DNA of 64,000 nt from contig JACRPS010000034.1 in the NCBI GenBank assembly GCA_016223085.1, positions 90,106 through 154,105 of the forward strand, read 5' to 3'. Under the pieces are notes generated by a model. It saw nothing but the letters and a program-made list of their open reading frames with translations. It was not told the DNA's origin and made no database searches. The stretch's first letter is position 1, and every line of letters begins with the position of its first letter. The position numbers were made by a program, and so were the translations under genes. Origin of the DNA: Chloroflexota bacterium. Its GTDB lineage: Bacteria; Chloroflexota; Anaerolineae; Aggregatilineales; Phototrophicaceae. Positions 23,612 to 32,005 of this stretch are shown in pieces.

Positions 23612-25567
23612 TCACCCGTTGGCTTCCGGCGGCGCGCCGTAACATTCACCCTGCATCGTGCTGCCGAAGCAGACACGGTTGCGCTCGCCCGTCATTTCGA
23701 TCACCTGCCGGTCGGGAAACAGCTTCAAAATCTGGTCACGCAGGCCAGGCGCGAGCGTATCCCAGGCGGCCACAATCTCGCTGTCGAGGTATGGGCTGGT
23801 GCCTGCCATCAGGCTGCCGTACGCCCGCCAGCGCACGTCCGCGCCGGCGATAATCACCAGCAGCGGACGGTCATCTTCACGGCGCGCTTTCACGGCTTCG
23901 ATCAGCTCCGGACTGACCCAGTTGAAGCGGTACAGCGGCGTGATGCGCGGCGTGCTGTAGGCATACAGCGTGTACAGCAGCAGCGCCGCGAAGGCCGCGT
24001 ACACTGGCCAGCGCCGCCAGCGCTGCGCCAGCCAGGCAATTGGCACGGCGGTGAGCACGGCCAGCCCCGTCAGCCCCTCGAAATAGTAGCGCGTGCTGTA
24101 CAACTGCGAGCCAATCCAATAGGCGATGTACAGCCCGACCAGGCACAGCGGCACGGCCAGCAGTAGCCACGTCCAGGCGGCGCGCGGGTTCGGCTTATCC
24201 AGCAGCAGGAACGCAAACGGTAGCAGCATCCAGACCGCCCCCGCCCCCATCCAGGCGTAGGCAAACCTCGGGTTGCGCAGGTACGTTTCTACCGGCAGGG
24301 TAGTCGTCAGGAAAAACGCGGCCATACCGACCGCCAGCCAGATGGCCCACTTCCACCAGCGCCGCCCCAGGCCGAGGATGAGGCCGAATGGAAGCAGTAT
24401 CCAGCTTACGCCGATCACCGGCCAGTACACGGCGCTCATTCGCAGCCGCAGCGATTCTTCCGGCATACCACCCAACTGCCAGCCGAACAAATCCGCCGCT
24501 GCCAGCGACAAATCCCATCGCGTCTGGCGGATGCCTTTTTCCAGCGTGTGGATATTGCGTCCATGCCCTTCGCCAAAGCCCACGTTGTCGTAGCTCCACA
24601 CCAGTTCGTACAGGTTTTGCCGGGGGTCGCCAGTGGCGGCGTACTGGTACAGCGGAATCAGCAGGCTGACGAGCAGCGTGGCGGCGGCCAGCGCCAGCAA
24701 AGGGATGAGCACCGACATAAAACGTTGGCGTGGCTGTAGGGACACGATATATCGTGTCCCTACGGAGATTTCGTTCGAGTCTATGGAGGAGCGAACCGCC
24801 GGTTCGCCCCTACGGGTGTCTGCAAGCGTATTCTCATCCGTGTAGAGGAGCGTCTCAGACCCTCCCCTACGCAGGAACGGTTGAATTAATCGCACGCCGC
24901 TGTAGGCCACCAGTGGCGCGGCAACCCCTACCCCCGCCAGCGGACGGTTGGCGACCAGCAGCCCCAGCGCCAGCCCGCCCACCACGCCCCAGCGCAGCGC
25001 AGACGACCGTTGGCGGGCGCGTTCCATGCGCCAGTAGGCCCACAAAAACAGGGTGGCCGCAAACAGCGCCGAGGTGTGCCCCATCAGCGTGCCGTTGAGC
25101 AGCAGCGCCATCGGCGAAAAGGCCGTCAGCGCGGCGGCGAACACGCCCGTATCCGGGTTAAAGAGGTCGCGGCCCAACCGGTACACCAGCGCCACCGTCA
25201 ATGCTGTCAGAAAGGCGTTGATAACCCAGGGCTGACCCATCACAACGCCACCGGCCAGCAGCAGCGGCCAGCCCAGCGGATATTTGCCGAAGCGTTTGCC
25301 GCCCCGGTCCACCACAAACGGCTGCCAGAAGGGACGCGCCGGGCTGGGCGATTCGATTACCATGTCCCCGCGCGCCAGCGTGCGCGCCTGAAATAGATAA
25401 GCCATCTCGTCTTCCAGGTGCGGCAGGCGTTCGTAGACGGTGCGGCTGACAAGCGCCGTCATGCAGAAGCTGAACAGCGCCAGCAATAAGGCAAGCAGGT
25501 GATGATAATTCAACGATGGCTTGACGACGCTCATTTCGGTTTGGGGTAAGGTGGATGACTGATTCAT
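23612..25567 (-). CDS. GT39-type membrane glycosyltransferase (ArnT/PMT-like)
   Basis: A 651-residue protein with about 11 predicted membrane helices. The first periplasmic loop has VYERLPHLEDEMAYLFQA, where the LEDE/DE acidic pair is the usual catalytic site in this superfamily. Next come GKYPLGWPLLLA and many Leu/Ala-rich helices, then a soluble C-terminal domain. It should move a sugar from a polyprenyl-phosphate donor to lipid, glycan or protein at the outer face. Residues about 233-277 are translated from three intergenic-type palindromes (24736-24870), so a foreign insert sits in a loop between helices. That insert may not disturb the fold. Confidence 0.82.
   Translation of the reverse strand: MNQSSTLPQTEMSVVKPSLNYHHLLALLLALFSFCMTALVSRTVYERLPHLEDEMAYLFQARTLARGDMVIESPSPARPFWQPFVVDRGGKRFGKYPLGWPLLLAGGVVMGQPWVINAFLTALTVALVYRLGRDLFNPDTGVFAAALTAFSPMALLLNGTLMGHTSALFAATLFLWAYWRMERARQRSSALRWGVVGGLALGLLVANRPLAGVGVAAPLVAYSGVRLIQPFLRRGGSETLLYTDENTLADTRRGEPAVRSSIDSNEISVGTRYIVSLQPRQRFMSVLIPLLALAAATLLVSLLIPLYQYAATGDPRQNLYELVWSYDNVGFGEGHGRNIHTLEKGIRQTRWDLSLAAADLFGWQLGGMPEESLRLRMSAVYWPVIGVSWILLPFGLILGLGRRWWKWAIWLAVGMAAFFLTTTLPVETYLRNPRFAYAWMGAGAVWMLLPFAFLLLDKPNPRAAWTWLLLAVPLCLVGLYIAYWIGSQLYSTRYYFEGLTGLAVLTAVPIAWLAQRWRRWPVYAAFAALLLYTLYAYSTPRITPLYRFNWVSPELIEAVKARREDDRPLLVIIAGADVRWRAYGSLMAGTSPYLDSEIVAAWDTLAPGLRDQILKLFPDRQVIEMTGERNRVCFGSTMQGECYGAPPEANG
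24736..24870. repeat. Three palindromes inside the glycosyltransferase gene
   Basis: 24736-24763 has arms GTAGGGACACGATA / TATCGTGTCCCTAC. 24785-24813 is a GCGAACCGCCGGTTCGC core with one decayed arm. 24842-24870 is the GGTCTCAGACC type, also with one decayed arm (GTAGAGGAGCG). All three are known from gaps elsewhere in the window. Here they lie in frame and encode peptides such as VGTRYIVSLQ and RRGEPAVRS. Confidence 0.88.
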
Positions 25568-25676
25568 GGCGCGGAATTATACCCGCTGTTGAAGCGGTTG
25601 GCAGCGCAGGCTTAATGGTCTGCACCATCCTGAAACATGATATAATGGTTGAAACAATAATGTTATAGGGGGATTT

Positions 25677-27029
25677 ATGCGCGCCTGCTTCGTCCGCTGC
25701 CTGCGTTCCGGTCTGGCGCTGGCGGCGCTCCTTCTGGCCGTTTATCCAACCACCGCTGAAGACACGGTACTGATTCCCGCCCAGTGTTTGACCGCCGTCG
25801 CCAATCCTCTGACCCATAAAGTTTACTGCGCGTCGAACGGAATTGTCGTGATTGACGGCGTGACCAATACCGTCATCAAAACGATTGAAGTCGGTGATGT
25901 TACGAATACTGGTATCGGGAACATGGCGATTAATCCGGCCAGGGAACGGCTGTACGGCATTGATAATAAGCTGCCGGCCAATGTGGTTGTCGTTGACACC
26001 GCGACCGATTCGCTGCTCACTACTATCCCCACTGTGGGAGGTGCTGGTCCCGGAATTGCGGTAAACAGTGTTTCAAACCGCATCTATGTAGGCTACATGC
26101 TTACGCGCGAACTGGCTGTCATTGACGGTAACACCAATACCGTTATACAAACGGTTGATTTAGGAAATAAAAGGCCGAACGAAGTCGCTGTGAATTCCAC
26201 GACTAATCACATTTACGTATCGTTTGCGACGTTCGATGGGACTTACGATGTCCCGCCTTATGGCCTGCTGGTGCTGGACGGCACTTCGTTATCCGTGATC
26301 AAGACGCTGCCAATGGTATCCGCTGCCAACCGAATCAGCGTGAATGAAACGACCAGACAGGTATACCTATCCGTGACCGAGCCAGATTCCTTTAATGGGC
26401 ATGTGATTCAGCTTGACGGATATACCAATACGGTGGTGGTGGATGTTCCGCTGCCTGACGCATTGAACAGCATAGCCGTCAACAGTTATAACGATCACAT
26501 TTACCTTCCAGCGGTCAACAGCGATGTCAATTCAGGCAGGGTTTATATCCTGGACGCGCTCACCCTCACTATCGTGGATGTAAAACCGATTGGAACTGCT
26601 GTTTATGATGTGACCTTCGACCCCGTGACCAGTCTGGTTTACGCGGTCGCGTTGGATGATGTGGAAGCTATTGCAGTACAGCAGTTATCCCGCTCGCTTG
26701 CAGCAGGTAGCAGCGGCAATACCATCGCCGTTTTTCAGGATAGTCTGCCGCGTCCGGTTGGCCCCAAACGCAACGTCTATGATACCCATACCCCCACGCT
26801 CACCTGGGGTCCCATCACCTGGGCGGCAGGCTACCGGCTGGAGGTGGATAATAACAACAGTTTTTCCAGCCCGGAGTTTGTGTATGACGATGCCCATAAC
26901 CCGACAGCATTTGCATTGACCGATTATCTCAACAACGGGCGTTATTTCTGGCGGGTGCAGGCAAAACGTGCCAACGGTCAACCGGGTGCCTGGAGCGCGG
27001 TAGACAGCTTTAGCATTGCCGCGCCGTAA
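25677..27029 (+). CDS. Secreted YVTN beta-propeller protein
   Basis: A 450-residue exported protein. An N-terminal signal peptide (RSGLALAALLLAVYPTTA) is followed by seven or so propeller blades. Blades show the pattern NPLTHKVYCAS..VVIDG.TNTVI, then NSVSNRIYVGY, NSTTNHIYVSF and NSYNDHIYLPA. The C-terminal 85 residues (about 365-450) look like a fibronectin-III-type domain: TPTLTWGPITWAAGYRLEVD and GRYFWRVQAKRANG. No catalytic residues are evident; surface binding is the likely role. The ATG is preceded by AGGGGG. It is a single gene upstream of rplI with its own promoter region. Confidence 0.85.
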   Translation: MRACFVRCLRSGLALAALLLAVYPTTAEDTVLIPAQCLTAVANPLTHKVYCASNGIVVIDGVTNTVIKTIEVGDVTNTGIGNMAINPARERLYGIDNKLPANVVVVDTATDSLLTTIPTVGGAGPGIAVNSVSNRIYVGYMLTRELAVIDGNTNTVIQTVDLGNKRPNEVAVNSTTNHIYVSFATFDGTYDVPPYGLLVLDGTSLSVIKTLPMVSAANRISVNETTRQVYLSVTEPDSFNGHVIQLDGYTNTVVVDVPLPDALNSIAVNSYNDHIYLPAVNSDVNSGRVYILDALTLTIVDVKPIGTAVYDVTFDPVTSLVYAVALDDVEAIAVQQLSRSLAAGSSGNTIAVFQDSLPRPVGPKRNVYDTHTPTLTWGPITWAAGYRLEVDNNNSFSSPEFVYDDAHNPTAFALTDYLNNGRYFWRVQAKRANGQPGAWSAVDSFSIAAP

Positions 27030-27039
27030 AAGCCCACGC

Positions 27040-27068
27040 TTGTCACGCCCTCTTTCGGCGTTTATAAT
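27040..27068 (+). promoter_or_regulatory. Sigma-70 promoter of rplI
   Basis: The -35 TTGTCA (27040-27045) and the -10 TATAAT (27063-27068) are separated by 17 bp. The rplI ATG lies 75 bp further on. This is the clearest housekeeping promoter in the window. Confidence 0.78.
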
Positions 27069-27142
27069 ACGACTTTGCTTTCCGCAAGATACACAGCGCA
27101 GCGCCCGGCGGGGCCGTTGCCGATTTTGAGGGTGAAATTTCC

Positions 27143-27775
27143 ATGAAAGTGATCCTGCTTGCAGATGTCTACAAACAAGGCGTGGCCGGGGAAGTTGTTG
27201 AAGTGGCGGACGGCTATGCGCGGAATTACCTGATTCCGAAGAAACTGGCCGCCAAAGCCACGCCGGCGGAACTGGCGAAGGCCGACAAACTGCGCGAAAC
27301 CGCTGCGGCCCGCAAGGCGGAACTGGAAGGCCGCCTGAACGAAGTGGCACGCCAGATTGATGGTGTGGAACTGGTGTTTGGCCGCCGCGCCGCCAATACC
27401 GGCAAGCTGTTTGGGTCCGTCACCACGACCGAAATCACCGAGGCGCTGCGGGAAAAGACCGGGGTGGACATCAACCGCCGCCGCCTGAGTATGCAGGCGC
27501 TGCGCGAAGTGGGCACGTATGACATCCCGGTGCGGCTGGGCACGGATGTCTCGCCAACCCTGCGCGTGATCGTGATGCGCGAAGAAGAACTGCCCGCGTA
27601 TCTGGCGGCCCAGGGTGGCGCGGCGGAAGCCGAGCAACCGCAGACCGTGGTCGAAGCGGTGCAGAACGCGGTTGAAAACGCGGTCGAAGCCGTGACCGGC
27701 GCGGTCGAGTCGGTGGCGGAACGCGTGGCCGACGCGCTGACGCCGGGCGACGAGCCGGCAGGCGGCGCTCAGTAA
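27143..27775 (+). CDS. rplI: 50S ribosomal protein L9
   Basis: The N-terminal domain is unmistakable: MKVILLADVYKQGVAGEVVE, then GYARNYLIPKKLA. The linker helix and the C-terminal rRNA-binding domain follow (GKLFGSVTTTEITEAL, RRRLSMQALREVGTYDIPV). At 210 residues it is about 60 longer than usual; the extra C-terminal tail is Ala/Glu/Val-rich and low-complexity, starting near residue 155. L9 binds 23S rRNA at the base of the L1 stalk and supports frame maintenance. It stands apart from rpsF/rpsR/ssb, unlike the common operon, and has its own promoter and terminator. Confidence 0.95.
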   Translation: MKVILLADVYKQGVAGEVVEVADGYARNYLIPKKLAAKATPAELAKADKLRETAAARKAELEGRLNEVARQIDGVELVFGRRAANTGKLFGSVTTTEITEALREKTGVDINRRRLSMQALREVGTYDIPVRLGTDVSPTLRVIVMREEELPAYLAAQGGAAEAEQPQTVVEAVQNAVENAVEAVTGAVESVAERVADALTPGDEPAGGAQ

Positions 27776-27804
27776 CCTTCCTCTCGCTGATGTTGAAAAA
27801 ATGG

Positions 27805-27842
27805 GACCCCGCCGGTATAACCGTTGTCGGGGTCGCTTTTTT
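27805..27842 (+). terminator. Rho-independent terminator after rplI
   Basis: Stem GACCCCG / CGGGGTC (27805-27811 and 27828-27834) with an inner CCGG..CCGT region, followed by GCTTTTTTT. It ends the rplI transcript before the next gene at 27875. Confidence 0.8.
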
Positions 27843-27874
27843 AATGCAGGTGGGGGCTGGTACAATTACACGCT

Positions 27875-29128
27875 ATGGATGCACAGTCACTAGGCCGCTA
27901 TCTGCGCGAAACCCGTGAGGCCAGGGAACTGACACTCGACGACGCGGAGCAGTCCTTACGGATTCGCCGCCGCATCCTTGAGTCGTTTGAACTGGGTGAT
28001 TTCACGGTCAGGGATGCTTCCGCTGTCCAGATTCGCGGTTTTATCCGCAATTACGCCCGCTACCTGGGGCTGGACGAAGACCGGGTGGTGGCACATTACG
28101 ATGCCTCGCTGGTGGAAGCGCAGCGCCGCAACGGCAAACGACGCGGCAAACGCGACACGCAGCCGTTCGCGCCGGTTGGCCCGCGCTCGATCACCGACAC
28201 CAACCCGGCGCTGCCGCCGGTGGTGGTCGCTCCGGTTCGGGAGCGTCGTGGTAGTTTCCTCAACACACTGGCGCTGCTGCTGGTCGCGCTGGCAGCGGTG
28301 GCCGTGATTGTGTTTGTGGCTGCCCAGTTGATTACCCAGCCGCCGGATACCACCGTGCCGCCGGGACCAGATGGGGACATCCTGGTTGAACTCCCATCGT
28401 CACCGACCTTTACGCCGATGCCCACCTTTGCCATCGGACCGACGCCCACGCCGCTGGCGATTGCCGGCGCGGCGCAGGTCTATGATGGGCGCGGTGTGCT
28501 GGTGACGATCAATATGGTGCAGCGAAGCTGGCTGCGGATTATCAGCGACGGCGTGGAGCAGTTTGCCGGCGTGGCGCGCCCCGGCCAGCCGCCGCTGGAA
28601 TACCGCGCCAACGAGTCGGTCAGCATCACCGCCAGCAATGCCGAGGCGCTGGTAGTGACGTACAACGGCCAACCGCAGGGCGCGTTTGGCGGGCGCGGTC
28701 AGAAAGTGGACATCACCTTTACCATGAACGGTGTGCAGGTCAGTTCCGGGCCGGGCTTTGACCCAACTTCGGAATTTACACCGACGCCGCCGCCGACCTC
28801 CGCGATTGACGTGCAGGGGATGATTGCGGCGCTGACGCCCAGTAATACCCCCGGCCCCAGCCCAACCGCCAGCGATACACCGACGGCGTCGTTTACACCA
28901 ACGATTACCCTCACACCTTCGATCACACCCACACCAAGCGATACGCCGACGATCACACCCACGCCGAGCAACACCGCGCCGCCCACCAATACGCTGCCAC
29001 CGACACGCACGCCGCTGCCAACCAGCACGCCGACGGCGACGCGCACACCACTGCCGCCCACGCCGACGGCGGTGCTGCCACCGCGTGTGACGCAGGAGGG
29101 CCTCCCGCCGACGAAACCGGCGGGATAA
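27875..29128 (+). CDS. rodZ: RodZ-like HTH membrane protein with Pro/Thr stalk
   Basis: A 417-residue protein. Residues 1-75 are the HTH_25 domain (LGRYLRETREARELTLDDAE, LRIRRRILESFELGDF, RGFIRNYARYLGLD). A single membrane helix lies near 127-150 (LNTLALLLVALAAVAVIVF). A RodZ C-terminal-type (DUF4115) beta domain covers about 195-290. Finally there is a long Thr/Pro-rich disordered tail (repeated TPTPS). RodZ links MreB to the wall machinery and controls cell shape. The N-terminus is cytoplasmic and the stalk is outside. A TACAAT at 27861-27866 is very close to the ATG, so the mRNA may be nearly leaderless. The long stalk is unusual. Confidence 0.82.
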   Translation: MDAQSLGRYLRETREARELTLDDAEQSLRIRRRILESFELGDFTVRDASAVQIRGFIRNYARYLGLDEDRVVAHYDASLVEAQRRNGKRRGKRDTQPFAPVGPRSITDTNPALPPVVVAPVRERRGSFLNTLALLLVALAAVAVIVFVAAQLITQPPDTTVPPGPDGDILVELPSSPTFTPMPTFAIGPTPTPLAIAGAAQVYDGRGVLVTINMVQRSWLRIISDGVEQFAGVARPGQPPLEYRANESVSITASNAEALVVTYNGQPQGAFGGRGQKVDITFTMNGVQVSSGPGFDPTSEFTPTPPPTSAIDVQGMIAALTPSNTPGPSPTASDTPTASFTPTITLTPSITPTPSDTPTITPTPSNTAPPTNTLPPTRTPLPTSTPTATRTPLPPTPTAVLPPRVTQEGLPPTKPAG

Positions 29129-29139
29129 GGTTGGGTACT

Positions 29140-29166
29140 GTAGGGACATGGCCGCCATGTCCCTGC
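29140..29166. repeat. GTAGGGACATGG palindrome
   Basis: A 27-bp palindrome (arms GTAGGGACATGGC and GCCATGTCCCTGC) between rodZ and the PHP-domain gene. It overlaps the longer possible reading of the PHP gene, which supports the later start at 29223. Confidence 0.8.
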
Positions 29167-29222
29167 ATTTTTTACTTCAAATGCGTGTTTTGATTTTGCT
29201 GCCGCGAAAGGCTCATGTGTTT

Positions 29223-30068
29223 ATGAAACTGTCCACTGCCGATCTCGTGCTTGCCCGCGATGCTGCGATTGACCTGCAAACGCATACGATTTACAGCGAT
29301 GGTGTCTGGCTGCCAGACCAGCTTATTGACTATCTGGCAGGTGAAGGCTTTGGTCTGGCCGCCATCACTGACCATGACCGGGTGGATACGCTGGTGTCGC
29401 TGCAACGGCTGGCGCTGGAAAAAGGGTTTCCGCTGCTGGTTGCCGTAGAGATGACCACCACCTGGAAAGGTGAGCTGGTTGACATACTTTGTTACGGCTT
29501 TGACCCGGAGAACAACTATTTGGCTGAACTGGCGCAGGACGTGGCCCGCCGCCAGCGCGAGAACACCATGCAGGTCTGCAACTTCTTTCACCAGCAGGGA
29601 TACACACTTGCCGAAGACGAAATAACGGCCATCCTCGATCTTCCAGGTTCAGGACAACCGTTCGCGCTGGCCGCCCTCCTTAAGAAAGGTGGCTATGAAA
29701 CACCGGGCAAAATGCTGCGCGAGGCCGGCTGTGATTTTGCCACCAGCGACCCGGCGGCGGTCGTGGATGCGGCGCACCGCAGCAGCGCAGTGGCGCTGAT
29801 TGCTCACCCTGGGCGAAGTGATGGCTTTGTGTGTTTTGACACGGATTTGCTGGACGAACTGCGCCGGGACGTGCCGGTAGACGGCCTTGAAGTTTATTAC
29901 CCTGCCCATGCGCCGGAACAGATGGAGATGTATCGGGAATATGCGGAAAAACATGGCTTGCTGACCAGTTCCGGCTCGGATTCGCATGGCCCGGATAAAA
30001 AGCCGATCAAGTATCCGGCGCAGTTGAGCCGAAACCTGCTGGAGCGACTGGGTATCCAGGTGAAATAA
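29223..30068 (+). CDS. PHP-domain phosphoesterase
   Basis: A 281-residue PHP (polymerase and histidinol phosphatase) domain protein. The metal ligands are in QTHTIYSDG (HxH-type), TDHDRVDT, VEMTTTWKGE (the conserved Glu region), IAHPGRS and SGSDSHGPDK (C-terminal DxH). It resembles the YciV/TrpH group, whose members hydrolyse 3',5'-nucleoside bisphosphates or 5'-phosphorylated RNA and DNA ends. It is cytoplasmic. The ATG at 29223 is chosen because the longer frame reads through a palindromic repeat. A deaminase gene follows 66 bp later. Confidence 0.88.
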   Translation: MKLSTADLVLARDAAIDLQTHTIYSDGVWLPDQLIDYLAGEGFGLAAITDHDRVDTLVSLQRLALEKGFPLLVAVEMTTTWKGELVDILCYGFDPENNYLAELAQDVARRQRENTMQVCNFFHQQGYTLAEDEITAILDLPGSGQPFALAALLKKGGYETPGKMLREAGCDFATSDPAAVVDAAHRSSAVALIAHPGRSDGFVCFDTDLLDELRRDVPVDGLEVYYPAHAPEQMEMYREYAEKHGLLTSSGSDSHGPDKKPIKYPAQLSRNLLERLGIQVK

Positions 30069-30134
30069 CCAATCTTTGTTGAACAGGATGGACAGCCTTT
30101 ACCCATAGCATTGGCTTACCAGAAAGGACATCCG

Positions 30135-30710
30135 ATGCAATTCACGCTGTCACTGCCCGATTGGGCCATTGAGGAAAACAATCGCCTGCCGGAACGCCTG
30201 CCGGCACTGGAAGACCGCATGGCGGCGGTTATCCGCTTTTCGCGGCTGAACTTCGAGAACGGTACGGGCGGACCGTTCGCTGCCGGCGTGTTTGAGCGCG
30301 ATACGGGTAAGCCGGTCGTGATCGGCGTCAACCGCGTCATGGCGTCCAACTGCTCGTCGGCTCATGCCGAGGTGATGGCGCTGTCCCTGGCGCAGAAGAA
30401 ACTGGGAACGTGGGATTTGGGCGGGCCGGGCCTGCCCGCGTACCAGTTCGTCGTCAACTGGCGGCCCTGCGCCATGTGCTTTGGCGCAACGCTGTGGTCG
30501 GGCATCCGGTCGCTGGTGATTCCCGGCAGCGGGCCAGAACTGGAGCAGATCACCGGCTTTGATGAGGGGCCGATTCATCCCGATTGGGAGCGCGAACTGG
30601 CGAAGCGCGGTATTGAGTTGGTCAACCACGTGCTGACCGACGAGGCGCTCAAGGTATACCGCGACTTTGCCGCCAGCGGCAGTTTTGTCTACAATGCGCG
30701 GCAAGGATAG
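30135..30710 (+). CDS. Nucleoside/guanine deaminase (CDA fold)
   Basis: A 191-residue zinc deaminase with the CDA-fold signature. HAEVMAL supplies the His ligand and catalytic Glu, and RPCAMCFGA supplies the two Cys ligands. The extended N- and C-terminal parts and FENGTGGPFAAGVF before the site fit guanine deaminase or related nucleoside deaminases better than tRNA-editing TadA. The exact base cannot be settled. The ATG at 30135 follows AGAAAGGA. CAGTTNT repeat units begin immediately after the stop codon. Confidence 0.85.
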   Translation: MQFTLSLPDWAIEENNRLPERLPALEDRMAAVIRFSRLNFENGTGGPFAAGVFERDTGKPVVIGVNRVMASNCSSAHAEVMALSLAQKKLGTWDLGGPGLPAYQFVVNWRPCAMCFGATLWSGIRSLVIPGSGPELEQITGFDEGPIHPDWERELAKRGIELVNHVLTDEALKVYRDFAASGSFVYNARQG

Positions 30711-30713
30711 TTC

Positions 30714-30838
30714 TCAGTCATCAGTTGTCAGTTTTCAGTAAAGTGCATAAGGGTATAATTCGGGTACTGTAGGGGCGACTCAGTGTGGTCGTCCCCGCGA
30801 AGTACAGGTAACGTAGGGGCGACCCTGTGTGGTCGCCT
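30714..30838. repeat. Repeat-filled gap: heptad arm plus two imperfect palindromes
   Basis: A run of CAGTNNT units (30714-30740) directly follows the deaminase stop. Then come two related GTAGGGGCGAC elements: 30769-30796 (ending GTCGTCCCC) and 30813-30837 (ending GGTCGCC). A TATAAT at 30754-30759 may be part of a promoter for the Uma2 gene, but no good -35 is present. Confidence 0.6.
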
Positions 30839-30882
30839 GTGAAAACACACGATAACCAAAGCAGTCGAACGAGGTTGGTGAC

Positions 30883-31455
30883 ATGGCGCTGCCGGCGGAA
30901 AAACTGTACACGGTGGATGAGTTCGAGGAGTTCATCGCCAGGCCGGAGAACCGCGACCGCCACTTTGAACTGATTGACGGCGTCATCGTGGAGAAAGCAA
31001 TGCCAACCGAAGAACATGCGCTGATTGTGGGACTTTTTATCTGTTTCTTCACCGATTATGCCAGGCCGAGAGGGCTTGGTCTACCAGGTCCTGAAAGCCG
31101 CTTCCGTGTGCCGGGCAACTTCAAAAATACGCGCCAAGCGCACGTCTCTATGACGATTGACCCCGATGTTCCGATCACCGTCAAAGGCGCTGCGCGACGC
31201 GCGCCGGATGTGATTGTCGAGGTGCGCTCGCCAGACGAGAATTACGACGACCTGCGCGAGAAAGCCAGGTTTTACATCGCCAACGGTGTGCGGCTGGTGT
31301 TCCTGGTATTCCCGCGCCCCAAGATTGTGGAAGTGTACCGCCCCGGCGTGCCGTCGGAAATCCTGACGGTCGAAGACACCATCGAAGGTTACGACGTGCT
31401 GCCTGGCTTTACGCTGCCGGTGGCGAACCTGTTTATCACCAGACGGAGTGGCTAA
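30883..31455 (+). CDS. Uma2 family (DUF820) restriction-endonuclease-fold protein
   Basis: A 190-residue member of the Uma2/DUF820 family, common in Cyanobacteria and Chloroflexota. The opening is LYTVDEFEEFIARPENRDRHFELIDGVIVEKA (key parts: YTVDEF, RHFELIDG, E). The PD-(D/E)xK core is APDVIVEVRSPDENYDDLREK, then LVFLVFPRPKIVEVYRP. Family members have nuclease fold residues but no well-defined biological role. It overlaps the next gene by 8 bp, so the two are coupled. Confidence 0.88.
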   Translation: MALPAEKLYTVDEFEEFIARPENRDRHFELIDGVIVEKAMPTEEHALIVGLFICFFTDYARPRGLGLPGPESRFRVPGNFKNTRQAHVSMTIDPDVPITVKGAARRAPDVIVEVRSPDENYDDLREKARFYIANGVRLVFLVFPRPKIVEVYRPGVPSEILTVEDTIEGYDVLPGFTLPVANLFITRRSG

Positions 31456-32002
31456 CACTGTGGCCTGGGAAGTGCCGCTGGTCCTGAAAGACACCGTTTC
31501 GATTGTCGCAATCGGTGACACCGGCCTCGAACCGATGGCGCTGCGGACGATGCTGGAAGCCTTTAACTTTCGCGTGGACATTCACTGGGTCGGTTCGCGT
31601 AAGGAAGCGGTCGAAATTCTCAGGGGCAGCATTCCCACCTTTTTCCCGTATATCATTCTCTCGTGTCATGGCGATCCCACTAACGGCGGTTGTATCCTCG
31701 TCCCTGATGAGCCGCCGCTGACCATCGCCGATCTTGCGTCCATTGTGCATCTGCCGGAGCGCGTCGTACTCAATCTCGGCTGCGCGACCGGCACGGAAGC
31801 GTTCGCGGCGGCGTTCTTCAAGGGTGGCTGTGTCGCTTATATCGCGCCGGCTGATTACGTGGAAGGCAACGCGGCCATCTTTTTTGCGATTCATCTGTTT
31901 TATTTTCTGGCGCAGAAAAAGTCCCTGCGCGAAGCGGTTGAACTGTCGCGGGCGCACGACGAATGTGGGTTGTTCCGGTTATATTTACCTAATGGAGCGT
32001 AA
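31448..32002 (+). CDS. Single-domain CHAT/caspase-like protein
   Basis: A 184-residue protein that looks like a minimal CHAT (caspase HetF-associated TPR) peptidase domain. IILSCHGDP would supply the catalytic His, and VVLNLGCATGTEAFAAAF the catalytic Cys. CVAYIAPADYVEG, then AIFFAIHLFYFL and SLREAVELSRAHDEC follow as in CHAT helices. It lacks the TPR repeats usually fused to CHAT. The GTG start at 31448 lies within the end of the Uma2 gene (8-bp overlap), and the next gene starts 3 bp after its stop. A coupled protease module is inference; family assignment rests on motif order only. Confidence 0.62.
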   Translation: MANTVAWEVPLVLKDTVSIVAIGDTGLEPMALRTMLEAFNFRVDIHWVGSRKEAVEILRGSIPTFFPYIILSCHGDPTNGGCILVPDEPPLTIADLASIVHLPERVVLNLGCATGTEAFAAAFFKGGCVAYIAPADYVEGNAAIFFAIHLFYFLAQKKSLREAVELSRAHDECGLFRLYLPNGA

Positions 32003-32005
32003 ATA

